Below, piece after piece: positions 17,171-24,539 of a DNA stretch of 64,000 bases. Both the position numbers and the translations under genes were made by a program. Numbering within the stretch: the first letter of the stretch is position 1; the number at the start of each line of letters is the position of its first letter. Where the stretch lies: the NCBI RefSeq assembly GCF_000195635.1, contig NZ_GL882625.1, positions 1 to 64,000 of the forward strand, in the 5' to 3' direction. The DNA comes from Bacteroides fluxus YIT 12057. GTDB taxonomy: Bacteria > Bacteroidota > Bacteroidia > Bacteroidales > Bacteroidaceae. Below the pieces are notes generated by a model. It was not told where the DNA came from. It saw nothing but the letters and a program-made list of their open reading frames with translations, and ran no database searches.

Positions 17171-18429
17171 TCTCCAAAATCAATCGTCAATTGTCGTTCA
17201 TCAATTTTCTTTTTAGGTTTCGGCAGCAACAGGTTTCGTACCCCCTGAGGGGTCATCTCGTTTACAGTCTTCATCGGAAGTTCACTGCAAGTAATGAAAT
17301 ATTGTGCCTTCTTCATCACAACCCCAATCTTTTTCAGCTGATAGAATCCTATCTTTGAAAAACGGCGGGAAGCCACAATCAACCGGGCAGACTTTACCCC
17401 GATACCGGGCACACGAAGCAACACTTCATAATCGGCACGGTTCACATCCACCGGAAACAGTTCGGGATGGCGCAAAGCCCATGACAGTTTAGGATCCAGT
17501 TCCAGATCAAGGTCCGGATAAGCGTCATCCACTATCTCCTCTACCTTGAATCCATAAAACCGCAACAGCCAATCAGCCTGGTAAAGACGGTTCTCACGCA
17601 CCAGCGGGGGTTGTTTCAAAGCGGGCAGGCGCGTATCGTATGTATTCACGGAGATATAGCCCGAATAATATACCCTCCTCATTGTCGGTCCTTTATAAAG
17701 GGCAGAAGAGAGATACAGAATATCCTTGTCCGTTTCCGCAGTGGCCCCCACTATCATCTGGGTACTTTGCCCGGCGGGGGCAAAACGGGGTGCATGACGA
17801 TGCTTCTTACGTTCTTCCGAACTTTCCAGTACTCCTTGCTGGATATACCTCATGGGAGCATACACGCTTTTATGGTCTTTCTCGGGTGCAAGCATCTTCA
17901 GATTTTCTTCCTTCGGAATTTCAACATTCACGCTGAGACGGTCCGCATACAGCCCGGCCTCGTTCACCAGTTCACGACTGGCTCCCGGAATACTTTTAAG
18001 ATGGATATAGCCGTTGAAGCGGTGTATTGTCCTCAAGTCCTTGGCCACCCGGACAAGACGTTCCATAGTATAATCCGGATTACGTACCACACCGCTACTG
18101 AGAAACAGTCCTTCTATATAATTGCGCCGGTAGAATTCCATGGTCAAGTCCACAAGCTCACTGACAGAAAGAGTGGCCCGCGGAAGATCATTGCTGCGAC
18201 GGTTGATGCAATAGGCACAATCATAGATGCAATAGTTGGTAAGCATCACCTTGAGCAGCGAGATGCAACGCCCGTCCTCGGCAAAGCTATGGCAAATGCC
18301 CCATCCGCCTACGATATTGCCCAGCATGCCCGACTTGTTGGAGCGCACTGTACCGCTGGAAGCACAAGAGACGTCATACTTCGCCGACTCCGCCAGTATC
18401 TTCAGTTTATTGAGCACATTTTCATCCAT
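17167..18429 (-). CDS. Putative DNA modification/repair radical SAM protein (TIGR03916)
   Basis: A 420-residue radical S-adenosylmethionine enzyme. The cluster motif is CIYDCAYC near 68-75 (Cys-x3-Cys-x2-Cys), and a preceding CHSFAEDGRC adds more conserved Cys. The C-terminal part has a helix-hairpin-helix, LRVPGIGVKSARLIVASRR near 337, a non-specific DNA-binding element. The family is thought to act in DNA repair or modification with the TIGR03915 partner; the reaction is not known. A minus-strand -7 box lies only 10 bp before the ATG. Confidence 0.92.
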   Translation of the reverse strand: MDENVLNKLKILAESAKYDVSCASSGTVRSNKSGMLGNIVGGWGICHSFAEDGRCISLLKVMLTNYCIYDCAYCINRRSNDLPRATLSVSELVDLTMEFYRRNYIEGLFLSSGVVRNPDYTMERLVRVAKDLRTIHRFNGYIHLKSIPGASRELVNEAGLYADRLSVNVEIPKEENLKMLAPEKDHKSVYAPMRYIQQGVLESSEERKKHRHAPRFAPAGQSTQMIVGATAETDKDILYLSSALYKGPTMRRVYYSGYISVNTYDTRLPALKQPPLVRENRLYQADWLLRFYGFKVEEIVDDAYPDLDLELDPKLSWALRHPELFPVDVNRADYEVLLRVPGIGVKSARLIVASRRFSKIGFYQLKKIGVVMKKAQYFITCSELPMKTVNEMTPQGVRNLLLPKPKKKIDERQLTIDFGE

Positions 18430-18439
18430 ATACTTGCGC

Positions 18440-18447
18440 CAAATGTA
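18440..18447 (-). promoter_or_regulatory. Bacteroides -7 box TACATTTG (minus strand)
   Basis: Plus-strand CAAATGTA, 10 bp before the ATG at 18429, directly after the terminator of the upstream histone-like gene. A very short leader is expected. Confidence 0.6.
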
Positions 18448-18467
18448 GCAATAATACTTCTAACAAC

Positions 18468-18497
18468 AAAAAAAGACCACCAATCATGGTAGTCTTT
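18468..18497 (-). terminator. Intrinsic terminator of the histone-like gene
   Basis: Stem 18472-18482 with 18487-18497 (11 bp, one mismatch), loop of 4, followed on the minus strand by a T tract (A-run at 18468-18474). It lies 27 bp after the stop. Confidence 0.8.
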
Positions 18498-18524
18498 CAC
18501 AGCACGAGATATGCTTTTGTTTTT

Positions 18525-18701
18525 TTACTTCTTAGATGCTTCCAAAGATGCTTTACGGAATTCTTTCATCACTTTTTCAATTTCCAAAGAAGCCTTACGG
18601 GCACGAGTTCCTGCTGCTTTGTTACCATTTTCTAACTGAGCGTTTGCATCTTTTGAGAAGTCTGCATATAATGCAGCTACTTTTTCAACTAATTCTTTCA
18701 T
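18525..18701 (-). CDS. Histone H1-like (Hc1) DNA-associated protein
   Basis: A 58-residue Lys/Ala-rich helical protein: it begins MKELVEKVAALYADF, has NGNKAAGTRARKASLEIEK in the middle and ends FRKASLEASKK. This is the short histone-H1/Hc1-like protein common in Bacteroidota, expected to bind DNA and compact the nucleoid. The basic, Ala/Lys-rich composition and GTRARKASLEIEKVMKEFRK segment support this. It has its own promoter (18737-18744) and terminator (18468-18497), so it is a single-gene unit that is probably highly expressed. Confidence 0.88.
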   Translation of the reverse strand: MKELVEKVAALYADFSKDANAQLENGNKAAGTRARKASLEIEKVMKEFRKASLEASKK

Positions 18702-18736
18702 AATCCTTTTTTAATTACTTCGTTAATAATGTCTGG

Positions 18737-18744
18737 CAAAAATA
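18737..18744 (-). promoter_or_regulatory. Bacteroides -7 box TATTTTTG (minus strand)
   Basis: Plus-strand CAAAAATA, 35 bp before the ATG of the histone-like gene. Confidence 0.6.
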
Positions 18745-18837
18745 CATTCTTTCTTGAAATAAATGCAGAAAAACGATTTTTTTTTTGAAATATTCCGTAA
18801 AATGGGCATAAAAAAGGACATATACGTGTTTTTTCTC

Positions 18838-18845
18838 TACTTTTG
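18838..18845 (+). promoter_or_regulatory. Bacteroides -7 box TACTTTTG
   Basis: TACTTTTG ends 5 bp before the ATG at 18851; a leaderless transcript is expected. Confidence 0.65.
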
Positions 18846-18850
18846 CAAAC

Positions 18851-19495
18851 ATGAAAACGCTTACCAATACCGATTATATACACGCTCTCATCGCTGAAGG
18901 AGAGCATCAGCAGCAGGATTTCAAATTTGAAATTTCTGATGCAAGAAAGATTGCCAAGACTCTTTCCGCCTTTGCCAATACCGACGGGGGCAGGCTGCTC
19001 ATCGGAGTAAAGGATAACGGGAAAATAGCCGGCGTACGTTCGGATGAAGAACAATATATGATAGAAGCGGCAGCCAAACTGTATTGCCGTCCGGAAGTGA
19101 GTTACAGCATGCAGACTTACCAAGCGGAAGGACGCAGCATACTCGTGGTACAGATTGATGAAAGCAGACAAAAGCCAGTGTACGCCAAAGACGAGACAGG
19201 CAAATACCTCGCCTATATCCGTATTAAAGATGAAAACATTCTGGCAACTCCCGTCCACCTGCGCGTGTGGCAACAAAGCGTGAGCCCTAAAGGAGAGTTG
19301 ATGGAATACACTGAACGGGAACAGTTACTGCTTGACCTTTTGGAAGAGAACGACCGGTTATCATTAAACCGTTACTGCCGTCTGGCACATCTTTCCCGCC
19401 GTTCTGCAGAACATCTGTTGGCTAAGTTTATCCGTTACGACATCGTAGAACCTGTGTTCGAAGGACATAAATTCCATTTCAGGCTGAAAGGCTGA
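18851..19495 (+). CDS. AlbA_2 (Schlafen-type) domain protein with C-terminal winged helix
   Basis: A 214-residue protein. Residues 10-135 form the AlbA_2 domain (PF04326 type): LIAEGEHQQQDFKFEISDA, then TLSAFANTDGGRLLIGVKDNGKIAGV, the usual signature of a putative nucleic-acid or ATP-binding module. Residues 155-214 look like a winged helix (LLDLLEENDRLSLNRYCRLAHLSRRSAEHLLAKFI). It is often annotated as an ATP-binding or transcriptional protein; target unknown. The start is fixed by homology and by the promoter 5 bp upstream. Confidence 0.85.
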   Translation: MKTLTNTDYIHALIAEGEHQQQDFKFEISDARKIAKTLSAFANTDGGRLLIGVKDNGKIAGVRSDEEQYMIEAAAKLYCRPEVSYSMQTYQAEGRSILVVQIDESRQKPVYAKDETGKYLAYIRIKDENILATPVHLRVWQQSVSPKGELMEYTEREQLLLDLLEENDRLSLNRYCRLAHLSRRSAEHLLAKFIRYDIVEPVFEGHKFHFRLKG

Positions 19496-19663
19496 CCGGT
19501 TACAAAGCACCTCAAGTTCTCCTCTAACCGTGTTTTCCCGTAAGACCAATATGTCCGGCAAGGTTATTTTCCAATAAAAAAATACCGGGATAAAGAATAT
19601 CTGTTTCCCTTTTACCGAAACGCAAGCAAAGGTTTACTTTTCAAGCGGCTCATGGGTCGAGGC

Positions 19664-19756
19664 ATAAATTATAAATTAAGAATCGGGCAATTGTTGGTGT
19701 AAATCAACTTATTTCGTACTTTTGCAACCATAATTGCCAAGCAATTTATAATTTAT
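19664..19756. repeat. 14-bp perfect inverted repeat flanking a promoter
   Basis: ATAAATTATAAATT at 19664-19677 and its exact reverse complement at 19743-19756 bracket a 65-bp segment that carries the promoter box 19717-19724. The arms are AT-only and themselves doubled ATAAATT units, so chance or replication slippage is possible. It lies in the 283-bp gap between the AlbA_2 gene and the orphan gene; I see nothing else in that gap. Confidence 0.5.
19717..19724 (+). promoter_or_regulatory. Bacteroides -7 box TACTTTTG
   Basis: TACTTTTG, 54 bp before the ATG at 19779. Confidence 0.6.
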
Positions 19757-19778
19757 AATTCATTAGTCACAATTTAAT

Positions 19779-20411
19779 ATGGGTTTATTTACCAAATTAT
19801 TCAACAAAAACAGCGAAGAAATCTCTTCCAAGAATGTAGAGGACTTCGTATCGCTGACACGCGTTTACTTCCAGTCCGTAATAGCCGTTAATCTGGGAAT
19901 TACCAATATCCGCTTTGTACCTGACGTTGCCAACTTCAAGCGTCTGTTCAAAATCCCTACACAGGGAGGACGTCTGGGACAGGCAGAAAAAAGCGCCTCG
20001 CGCAAAATGCTGATGCAGGACTATGGAATCAGTGAAAATTTCTTCAAGGAAATCGACGCATCGGTCAAGAAGCATTGCCGTACACAAAATGACGTACAAG
20101 GCTATCTTTTCATGTACCAAGGTTTCTCCAACGACTTGATGATGCTGATGGGCAATTTGATGCAATGGAAGTTCCGCATGCCTTCCATCTTCAAAGGCGC
20201 CTTGCGCGGCATGACGGAAAAGACCGTACATGATGTCTGCACAAAAACCGTCTGGAAGAAAGACGACGTGCACAAAACAGCCATGACAGTACGCCAGTAT
20301 AAAGAACGTTTAGGATACTCCGAACAATGGATGTCCGAGTATGTATATAACATTGTGATGTTGGCAAAGAAAGAGTCGAAGAAAAAAAACACAGAAGAAA
20401 GCAAGGCGTAA
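19779..20411 (+). CDS. Unrecognised 210-residue cytoplasmic protein
   Basis: I do not recognise a family. No signal peptide or membrane segment is seen. The sequence is a predicted mixed alpha protein with a basic, Lys/Glu-rich C-terminus (AKKESKKKNTEESKA). Notable segments are FVSLTRVYFQSVIAVNLGI near 23, GGRLGQAEKSASRKMLMQDYGI near 64 and a Met-rich QGFSNDLMMLMGNLMQWKFRMP near 113. It has its own promoter within an inverted repeat and a strong terminator, so it is a monocistronic unit. Codon use looks like its neighbours. Confidence 0.75.
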   Translation: MGLFTKLFNKNSEEISSKNVEDFVSLTRVYFQSVIAVNLGITNIRFVPDVANFKRLFKIPTQGGRLGQAEKSASRKMLMQDYGISENFFKEIDASVKKHCRTQNDVQGYLFMYQGFSNDLMMLMGNLMQWKFRMPSIFKGALRGMTEKTVHDVCTKTVWKKDDVHKTAMTVRQYKERLGYSEQWMSEYVYNIVMLAKKESKKKNTEESKA

Positions 20412-20486
20412 CTTGCAACTTCAACGTCAAAAGTTGTTTTTGTTACCAAAAGAAAAAGAACTATAAAGTATTTCGCAAGAAAGCGG

Positions 20487-20514
20487 GCGAGGAAGAAATT
20501 CTTCGCTTTTTTTT
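20487..20514 (+). terminator. Intrinsic terminator after the 210-residue gene
   Basis: An 8-bp stem (GCGAGGAA with TTCTTCGC, one G-T pair), a 4-nt loop and a run of eight T, 76 bp after the stop. Confidence 0.8.
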
Positions 20515-20549
20515 ATTATATTTAGCAAACAATTTAAATATAAACGCTT

Positions 20550-22646
20550 ATGAAACAAAAGAAAATGCTTGCACTCACTCTCTCACAACTGGAACAACTT
20601 TATCGGCACGAACTTCCCGAACTGGTAAGCATCGCAGCACAAAGCGACCATACAGAAGCTTTCAAGGCCCGCCTTTCGGAGTACATCGCCGGACATCCGG
20701 AAAGGGAAAGCGAGGCCGGTAAGCAAATTCGACTTTTGATTGAATTTGACGGGCAGGAAATACACGAGCTCTCCACCGGAGAACAACTGCCCATATCCAC
20801 TTTATCAATGCTGCATTCCTTCCTGACCGGACAATGGGAAGAAGAAACAGAAACAGATCTATTCATCGACTTGTTCCAACAGTTCAAGCGCCTCCGGCAA
20901 CCCGTACCCGTCCTGCCTTCCGCACAAAAAGTCAGAACACTGACCGAACGCTGGGCTACCGGACTGGACGAAGACGTGCAACAGATCCGCGCCGGAAACA
21001 AAAAACGGATTCTGCACGCACTGGTACAAAAAATAGACCACCGCAAGAATCCGTCATCACGTTTCCGCTTTGAAGAAGGAACCAGCTATGAAGAAAAATT
21101 CCGTCTTGTCGGTGAATGGTGGAACGACTTTCGTTTCCATCTCTCCATGGCAGTCAAGAGTCCCGCAGAACTGAACCGCTTCCTTGGCAATTCCCTTTCC
21201 GCAGAAACCATGTATCTGCTATCCAAAGCACGCAAGAAAGGCATGCCCTTCTTTGCCACTCCCTATTATCTGTCTCTGTTGGACTGTACCGGAAGTGGAT
21301 ATGACGATGAAGCCTTGCGCAGCTATATCCTCTACTCCCCCCAATTGGTGGAAACCTACGGGCAAATCCATGCCTGGGAACGGGAAGATACCGTGGAAGA
21401 AGGCAAACCCAATGCCGCCGGCTGGCTGCTGCCCGACGGGCACAACATTCACCGCCGCTATCCGGAAGTCGCCATCCTCATCCCCGACACTATGGGACGT
21501 GCCTGTGGAGGACTCTGCGCATCCTGCCAGCGCATGTACGATTTTCAAAGCAAGCGGCTCAATTTTGAGTTCGATACTTTAAGACCCAAAGAAAGCTGGG
21601 AAAAGAAACTGCGCCGCCTGATGGCTTATTTTGAGGAAGACGCACAATTGCGCGACATCCTTATCACCGGCGGGGATGCCTTGATGAGCCAGAACAAAAC
21701 GCTGCGCAACATTCTGGATGCTGTTTACCGCATGGCTTCCCGCAAGCGGAAAGCGAACCTTGAACGTCCCGAAGGAGAAAAATACGCAGAATTGCAACGC
21801 ATCCGCCTCGGCTCACGCCTCCCCGCCTATCTGCCCATGCGAATCAATGACGAGCTAGTGGAAATACTGCGGGAGTTTAAAGAGAAAGCCTCTACCATCG
21901 GCATCCGGCAGTTCATCATCCAGACCCACTTCCAGACCCCGCTCGAAGTGACTCCCGAAGCCGCTGAAGGGATACGCAAGCTGTTGGCTGCAGGCTGGCT
22001 GATCGACAACCAGCTGGTATATAACGTGGCTGCTTCCCGCCGGGGACATACCACCCGGCTCCGCCAAATACTCAACCAACTCGGAGTAGTCTGCTACTAC
22101 ACTTTCTCCGTAAAAGGTTTTGAAGAAAACAACGCAGTATTTGCCCCGAACAGCCGTTCCGTACAGGAGCAACAGGAGGAGAAACGTTTTGGAAAACTAT
22201 CCAAAGAAGATGCACACAATCTGGCCGTACTGCTTGAAAAAGCTGCCGACCCGGCTGCCTGCATACGCCGTTTCCTGAAAACACATCATTTGCCGTTTCT
22301 TGCCACCGACCGCAATGTGCTCAACCTTCCCGCCATAGGCAAAAGCATGACCTTCAGTACGGTAGGCATCACTCCCGATGGAAAGCGCATCCTGTGCTTC
22401 GACCATGACGGCACGCGCCGGCATAGTCCCATCATAGACCGGCTGGGGCAAGTGTATATCGTGGAAAACAAATCCATAGCCTCCTATCTGCGCCAGTTAC
22501 AGGCCATGGGAGAAGATGTGGAAGAATATGCCACCATCTGGAACTACACGGAAGGCCAAACAGAATCCCGCTTCAGTCTCTACGAGTATCCGGATTTTCC
22601 TTTCCGGATTACCGAGAAAATGACTAATCTGGAAATAGCCGGATAG
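20550..22646 (+). CDS. KamA-family radical SAM protein (lysine 2,3-aminomutase-like)
   Basis: A 698-residue protein, much longer than lysine 2,3-aminomutase (about 420). Residues 1-280 are an extra helical N-terminal region. The radical SAM cluster motif is CGGLCASC near 317-324 (Cys-x3-Cys-x2-Cys), followed by DILITGGDALM near 370, RLGSRLPAYLPMRI near 417, and QTHFQTPLEVTPEA near 460, all KamA-like. Whether lysine or another amine is the substrate, and whether PLP is bound, cannot be decided here. An imperfect -7 box TATATTTA lies just upstream. It is followed by a UDG-like gene with its own promoter. Confidence 0.85.
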   Translation: MKQKKMLALTLSQLEQLYRHELPELVSIAAQSDHTEAFKARLSEYIAGHPERESEAGKQIRLLIEFDGQEIHELSTGEQLPISTLSMLHSFLTGQWEEETETDLFIDLFQQFKRLRQPVPVLPSAQKVRTLTERWATGLDEDVQQIRAGNKKRILHALVQKIDHRKNPSSRFRFEEGTSYEEKFRLVGEWWNDFRFHLSMAVKSPAELNRFLGNSLSAETMYLLSKARKKGMPFFATPYYLSLLDCTGSGYDDEALRSYILYSPQLVETYGQIHAWEREDTVEEGKPNAAGWLLPDGHNIHRRYPEVAILIPDTMGRACGGLCASCQRMYDFQSKRLNFEFDTLRPKESWEKKLRRLMAYFEEDAQLRDILITGGDALMSQNKTLRNILDAVYRMASRKRKANLERPEGEKYAELQRIRLGSRLPAYLPMRINDELVEILREFKEKASTIGIRQFIIQTHFQTPLEVTPEAAEGIRKLLAAGWLIDNQLVYNVAASRRGHTTRLRQILNQLGVVCYYTFSVKGFEENNAVFAPNSRSVQEQQEEKRFGKLSKEDAHNLAVLLEKAADPAACIRRFLKTHHLPFLATDRNVLNLPAIGKSMTFSTVGITPDGKRILCFDHDGTRRHSPIIDRLGQVYIVENKSIASYLRQLQAMGEDVEEYATIWNYTEGQTESRFSLYEYPDFPFRITEKMTNLEIAG

Positions 22647-22664
22647 CATTTCCAAAATAATCCG

Positions 22665-22672
22665 TACTTTTG
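22665..22672 (+). promoter_or_regulatory. Bacteroides -7 box TACTTTTG
   Basis: TACTTTTG, 11 bp before the ATG at 22684. An in-frame ATG at 22699 would leave a 26-nt spacing and is also possible. Confidence 0.55.
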
Positions 22673-22683
22673 CAGGCGCAACA

Positions 22684-23274
22684 ATGAACCAGAGAAGTAT
22701 GGAAATAGAGCAGCATCCTTTAGAACCTTTTCTCCCCGGCAATGCCCGCCTGCTGATGCTGGGGAGTTTTCCGCCGCAAAAAAAACGGTGGTCCATGGAA
22801 TTTTACTACCCTAACTGGAACAACGACATGTGGCGGATTGTGGGATACCTGTTTTTCAATGACAAGGAGTATTTCGTTGAAAAGACAAAAAAAGCTTTCT
22901 GCAAAGACAGGCTGGCAAGCTTCCTGCAAGAAAAAGGTATCGCACTGTTCGATACGGCTTCCGCCGTCCGCCGTTTGCAAGACAATGCCTCGGACAAATT
23001 CCTGGAGGTGGTGCAGCCTACGGATATTCCAGCCCTGCTACACCAGCTGCCACAGTGTCAAGCCATTGTCACTACCGGCGAAAAGGCTACCGACACCCTT
23101 TGTGCACAATTTTCCATTGAAAAGCCCAAAGTGGGTGATTTTACGGAGTTCCTATTCGAAAACAAGCCCATGCGTCTCTACCGGATGCCCTCTTCATCGA
23201 GAGCTTATCCACTGGCTTTGGAAAAAAAAGCCGCCGCATATCGCATTATGTATCAGGACTTACAAATGTTGTAA
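22684..23274 (+). CDS. Uracil-DNA glycosylase family protein (Mug-like)
   Basis: A 196-residue UDG-superfamily protein that probably removes mispaired or damaged bases. The fold motifs are ARLLMLGSFPPQKKRW near 21 (motif A region), FYYPNWNNDMWRIVG near 39 (a family Asn), ALFDTASAVRRLQDNASD near 87 and AIVTTGEKATDTLC near 124. The end PSSSRAY near 177 fits the motif B Ser. The exact base specificity is unknown. Start may be 22684 or 22699. Confidence 0.85.
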   Translation: MNQRSMEIEQHPLEPFLPGNARLLMLGSFPPQKKRWSMEFYYPNWNNDMWRIVGYLFFNDKEYFVEKTKKAFCKDRLASFLQEKGIALFDTASAVRRLQDNASDKFLEVVQPTDIPALLHQLPQCQAIVTTGEKATDTLCAQFSIEKPKVGDFTEFLFENKPMRLYRMPSSSRAYPLALEKKAAAYRIMYQDLQML

Positions 23275-23330
23275 GCAACTTTCCGTATAAAATTAAAGTC
23301 CAAGTTACTTGTATATTTAAAAGTTTCCAT

Positions 23331-23338
23331 TACCTTTG
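23331..23338 (+). promoter_or_regulatory. Bacteroides -7 box TACCTTTG
   Basis: TACCTTTG, 11 bp before the mature 5' end of the tRNA gene. Confidence 0.65.
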
Positions 23339-23349
23339 CAGCCGCAAAT

Positions 23350-23422
23350 ACGGGAGTAGCTCAGTTGGTAGAGCACCGGTCTCCAAAACCGGGTGTCGGG
23401 AGTTCGAGCCTCTCCTCCCGTG
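23350..23422 (+). tRNA. tRNA-Trp (anticodon CCA)
   Basis: Full cloverleaf: acceptor 23350-23356 with 23415-23421 (7 bp), D arm 23359-23374, anticodon stem 23376-23380 with 23388-23392, anticodon CCA at 23383-23385, T stem 23398-23402 with 23410-23414 (one G-T pair) and TTCGAGC loop. Discriminator G at 23422; the 3' CCA is not encoded. Own promoter and terminator. Confidence 0.97.
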
Positions 23423-23427
23423 CAACG

Positions 23428-23468
23428 ATAAATAGCTGTAAGTAATCACTTGCAGCTATTTATTTTTT
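23428..23468 (+). terminator. Intrinsic terminator after tRNA-Trp
   Basis: Stem ATAAATAGCTG (23428-23438) with CAGCTATTTAT (23453-23463) plus an inner AAGT/ACTT pairing, followed by TTTTTT. Confidence 0.85.
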
Positions 23469-23538
23469 TGCTCCGTCAAACGCAGCGCATCCCCCAAAGC
23501 CTCATTTCATTGATGAATGGAACCAAGACAAATGTACC

Positions 23539-24084
23539 TTATCGGATATCTATCAGTTTATGCGTCTGCAAACTCAGTCTCCACTTGGGATGACGCATCA
23601 CACAATCCACCGTTTCTCCGATATTATTACAAGAACAAGGTTGAAGAAAGAAATGTGCGGCGGGCAATTGTTCATAACCAGTAATATCTTGCCCCTCATA
23701 CACCACTTTCACTTCATCCATGCGGGCAATCCCCAATCTGGTTCCCTGCTTGGGCGAACAAGTCACCCAGTCTATATTGCCGGGCAATAAACGCGTACCA
23801 TTGGTTTCGATACAGACGTACTTGCCTGCCCGGTGCAGACGGTCAACAAATTCACCGTCAATCCAGAGAGAGGGTTCCCCGCCTGTCAGAATCACGGTGG
23901 CGGCAGGATATTTCCCTACCTCCTCCATAATCTCGTCATCCGACATCAAACATCCTTCTTCATGCTGAGTGTCGCAAAAAGAACATTTCAGATTACAACC
24001 GGAAAAACGGATAAAAACAGCCGGAGTCCCCGTATGAAACCCTTCTCCCTGCAGGCTGTAGAATATTTCGTTAATCTTTCTCAT
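23539..24084 (-). CDS. queE: 7-carboxy-7-deazaguanine synthase
   Basis: A 181-residue radical SAM enzyme that converts 6-carboxytetrahydropterin to 7-carboxy-7-deazaguanine in queuosine biosynthesis. The opening INEIFYSLQGEGFHTGTPAVFIR is diagnostic; the cluster motif is CNLKCSFCDT near 30-39 (Cys-x3-Cys-x2-Cys), followed by VILTGGEPSLW near 64 and KYVCIETNGT near 89. Length is at the short end of the family. It overlaps queD by 14 bp, so the two consecutive steps are coupled in one operon. Confidence 0.94.
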   Translation of the reverse strand: MRKINEIFYSLQGEGFHTGTPAVFIRFSGCNLKCSFCDTQHEEGCLMSDDEIMEEVGKYPAATVILTGGEPSLWIDGEFVDRLHRAGKYVCIETNGTRLLPGNIDWVTCSPKQGTRLGIARMDEVKVVYEGQDITGYEQLPAAHFFLQPCSCNNIGETVDCVMRHPKWRLSLQTHKLIDIR

Positions 24085-24403
24085 AAACGGCTATATTTGA
24101 TTCGGACTCCTGCACCTCTACCTTGAAACAGGCAGGTATCTGGTCGCATATCCAGCGGGCAATGTTCTCAGCGGTAGGATTGAAAGGAAGAACCTCATTC
24201 AGGTTGCGATGGTCCAGCTGCTCCTTCACCACCTGTTTGATCCGGCTAAAATCGATGACCATTCCATCTGCGTTCAGTTCCTTGGAACGGCAATAGACAG
24301 TGATAATCCAATTGTGACCATGCAGATTCTCACATTTGCTGCGATAGGAAAGCTGCAGGCTATGGGCTGCCGACACTTCCATGCGTTTAATGACTGTGTA
24401 CAT
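24071..24403 (-). CDS. queD: 6-carboxytetrahydropterin synthase
   Basis: A 110-residue zinc enzyme that converts 7,8-dihydroneopterin triphosphate to 6-carboxytetrahydropterin, the queuosine pathway step before QueE. Motifs are VSAAHSLQLSYRSKCENLHGHNW near 10-32 (zinc His residues and catalytic Cys), GMVIDFSRIKQVVKEQLDHRNLNE near 51 and PTAENIARWICDQI near 80. Its coding end overlaps the queE start. The promoter and an inverted repeat lie just upstream. Confidence 0.94.
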   Translation of the reverse strand: MYTVIKRMEVSAAHSLQLSYRSKCENLHGHNWIITVYCRSKELNADGMVIDFSRIKQVVKEQLDHRNLNEVLPFNPTAENIARWICDQIPACFKVEVQESESNIAVYEKD

Positions 24404-24439
24404 ACTGTTAATACGCTAATTAATATATAGTTATTGAGT

Positions 24440-24469
24440 TGCCGCATCTAATGTCACCTCGATGCGGCA
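24440..24469 (-). promoter_or_regulatory. Inverted repeat at the queD transcription start
   Basis: TGCCGCATC (24440-24448) and GATGCGGCA (24461-24469) are exact reverse complements around a 12-nt loop. The -7 box 24471-24478 puts the likely start site within or at the edge of the first arm, so it could be an operator in DNA or a 5'-terminal RNA hairpin. Confidence 0.5.
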
Positions 24470-24470
24470 G

Positions 24471-24478
24471 CAAAAGTA
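24471..24478 (-). promoter_or_regulatory. Bacteroides -7 box TACTTTTG (minus strand)
   Basis: Plus-strand CAAAAGTA, 67 bp before the queD ATG and abutting the terminator of the upstream kinase gene. Confidence 0.65.
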
Positions 24479-24479
24479 C

Positions 24480-24520
24480 AAAAAACTCGGGACTTACCAT
24501 GCAAATCAAACGGGTAAGTC
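24480..24520 (-). terminator. Intrinsic terminator of the pyridoxamine kinase gene
   Basis: A 9-bp stem GGACTTACC (24489-24497) with GGTAAGTCC (24512-24520), then a T run on the minus strand (24480-24484), 19 bp after the stop. Confidence 0.75.
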
Positions 24521-24539
24521 CGTTGATTTTAACAGAGTA

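Noticed and set aside
17611-18492. A plus-strand open frame of about 293 codons opposite the radical SAM gene
   Set aside because: It lies antisense inside a gene with clear motifs (Cys-x3-Cys-x2-Cys, helix-hairpin-helix) and shows no domain of its own; open frames opposite GC-balanced genes are common.
24440-24478. A standard preQ1-I riboswitch before queD
   Set aside because: The aptamer core and A-rich tail are not present as known; only the stem-loop remains. Kept as a finding of uncertain kind.
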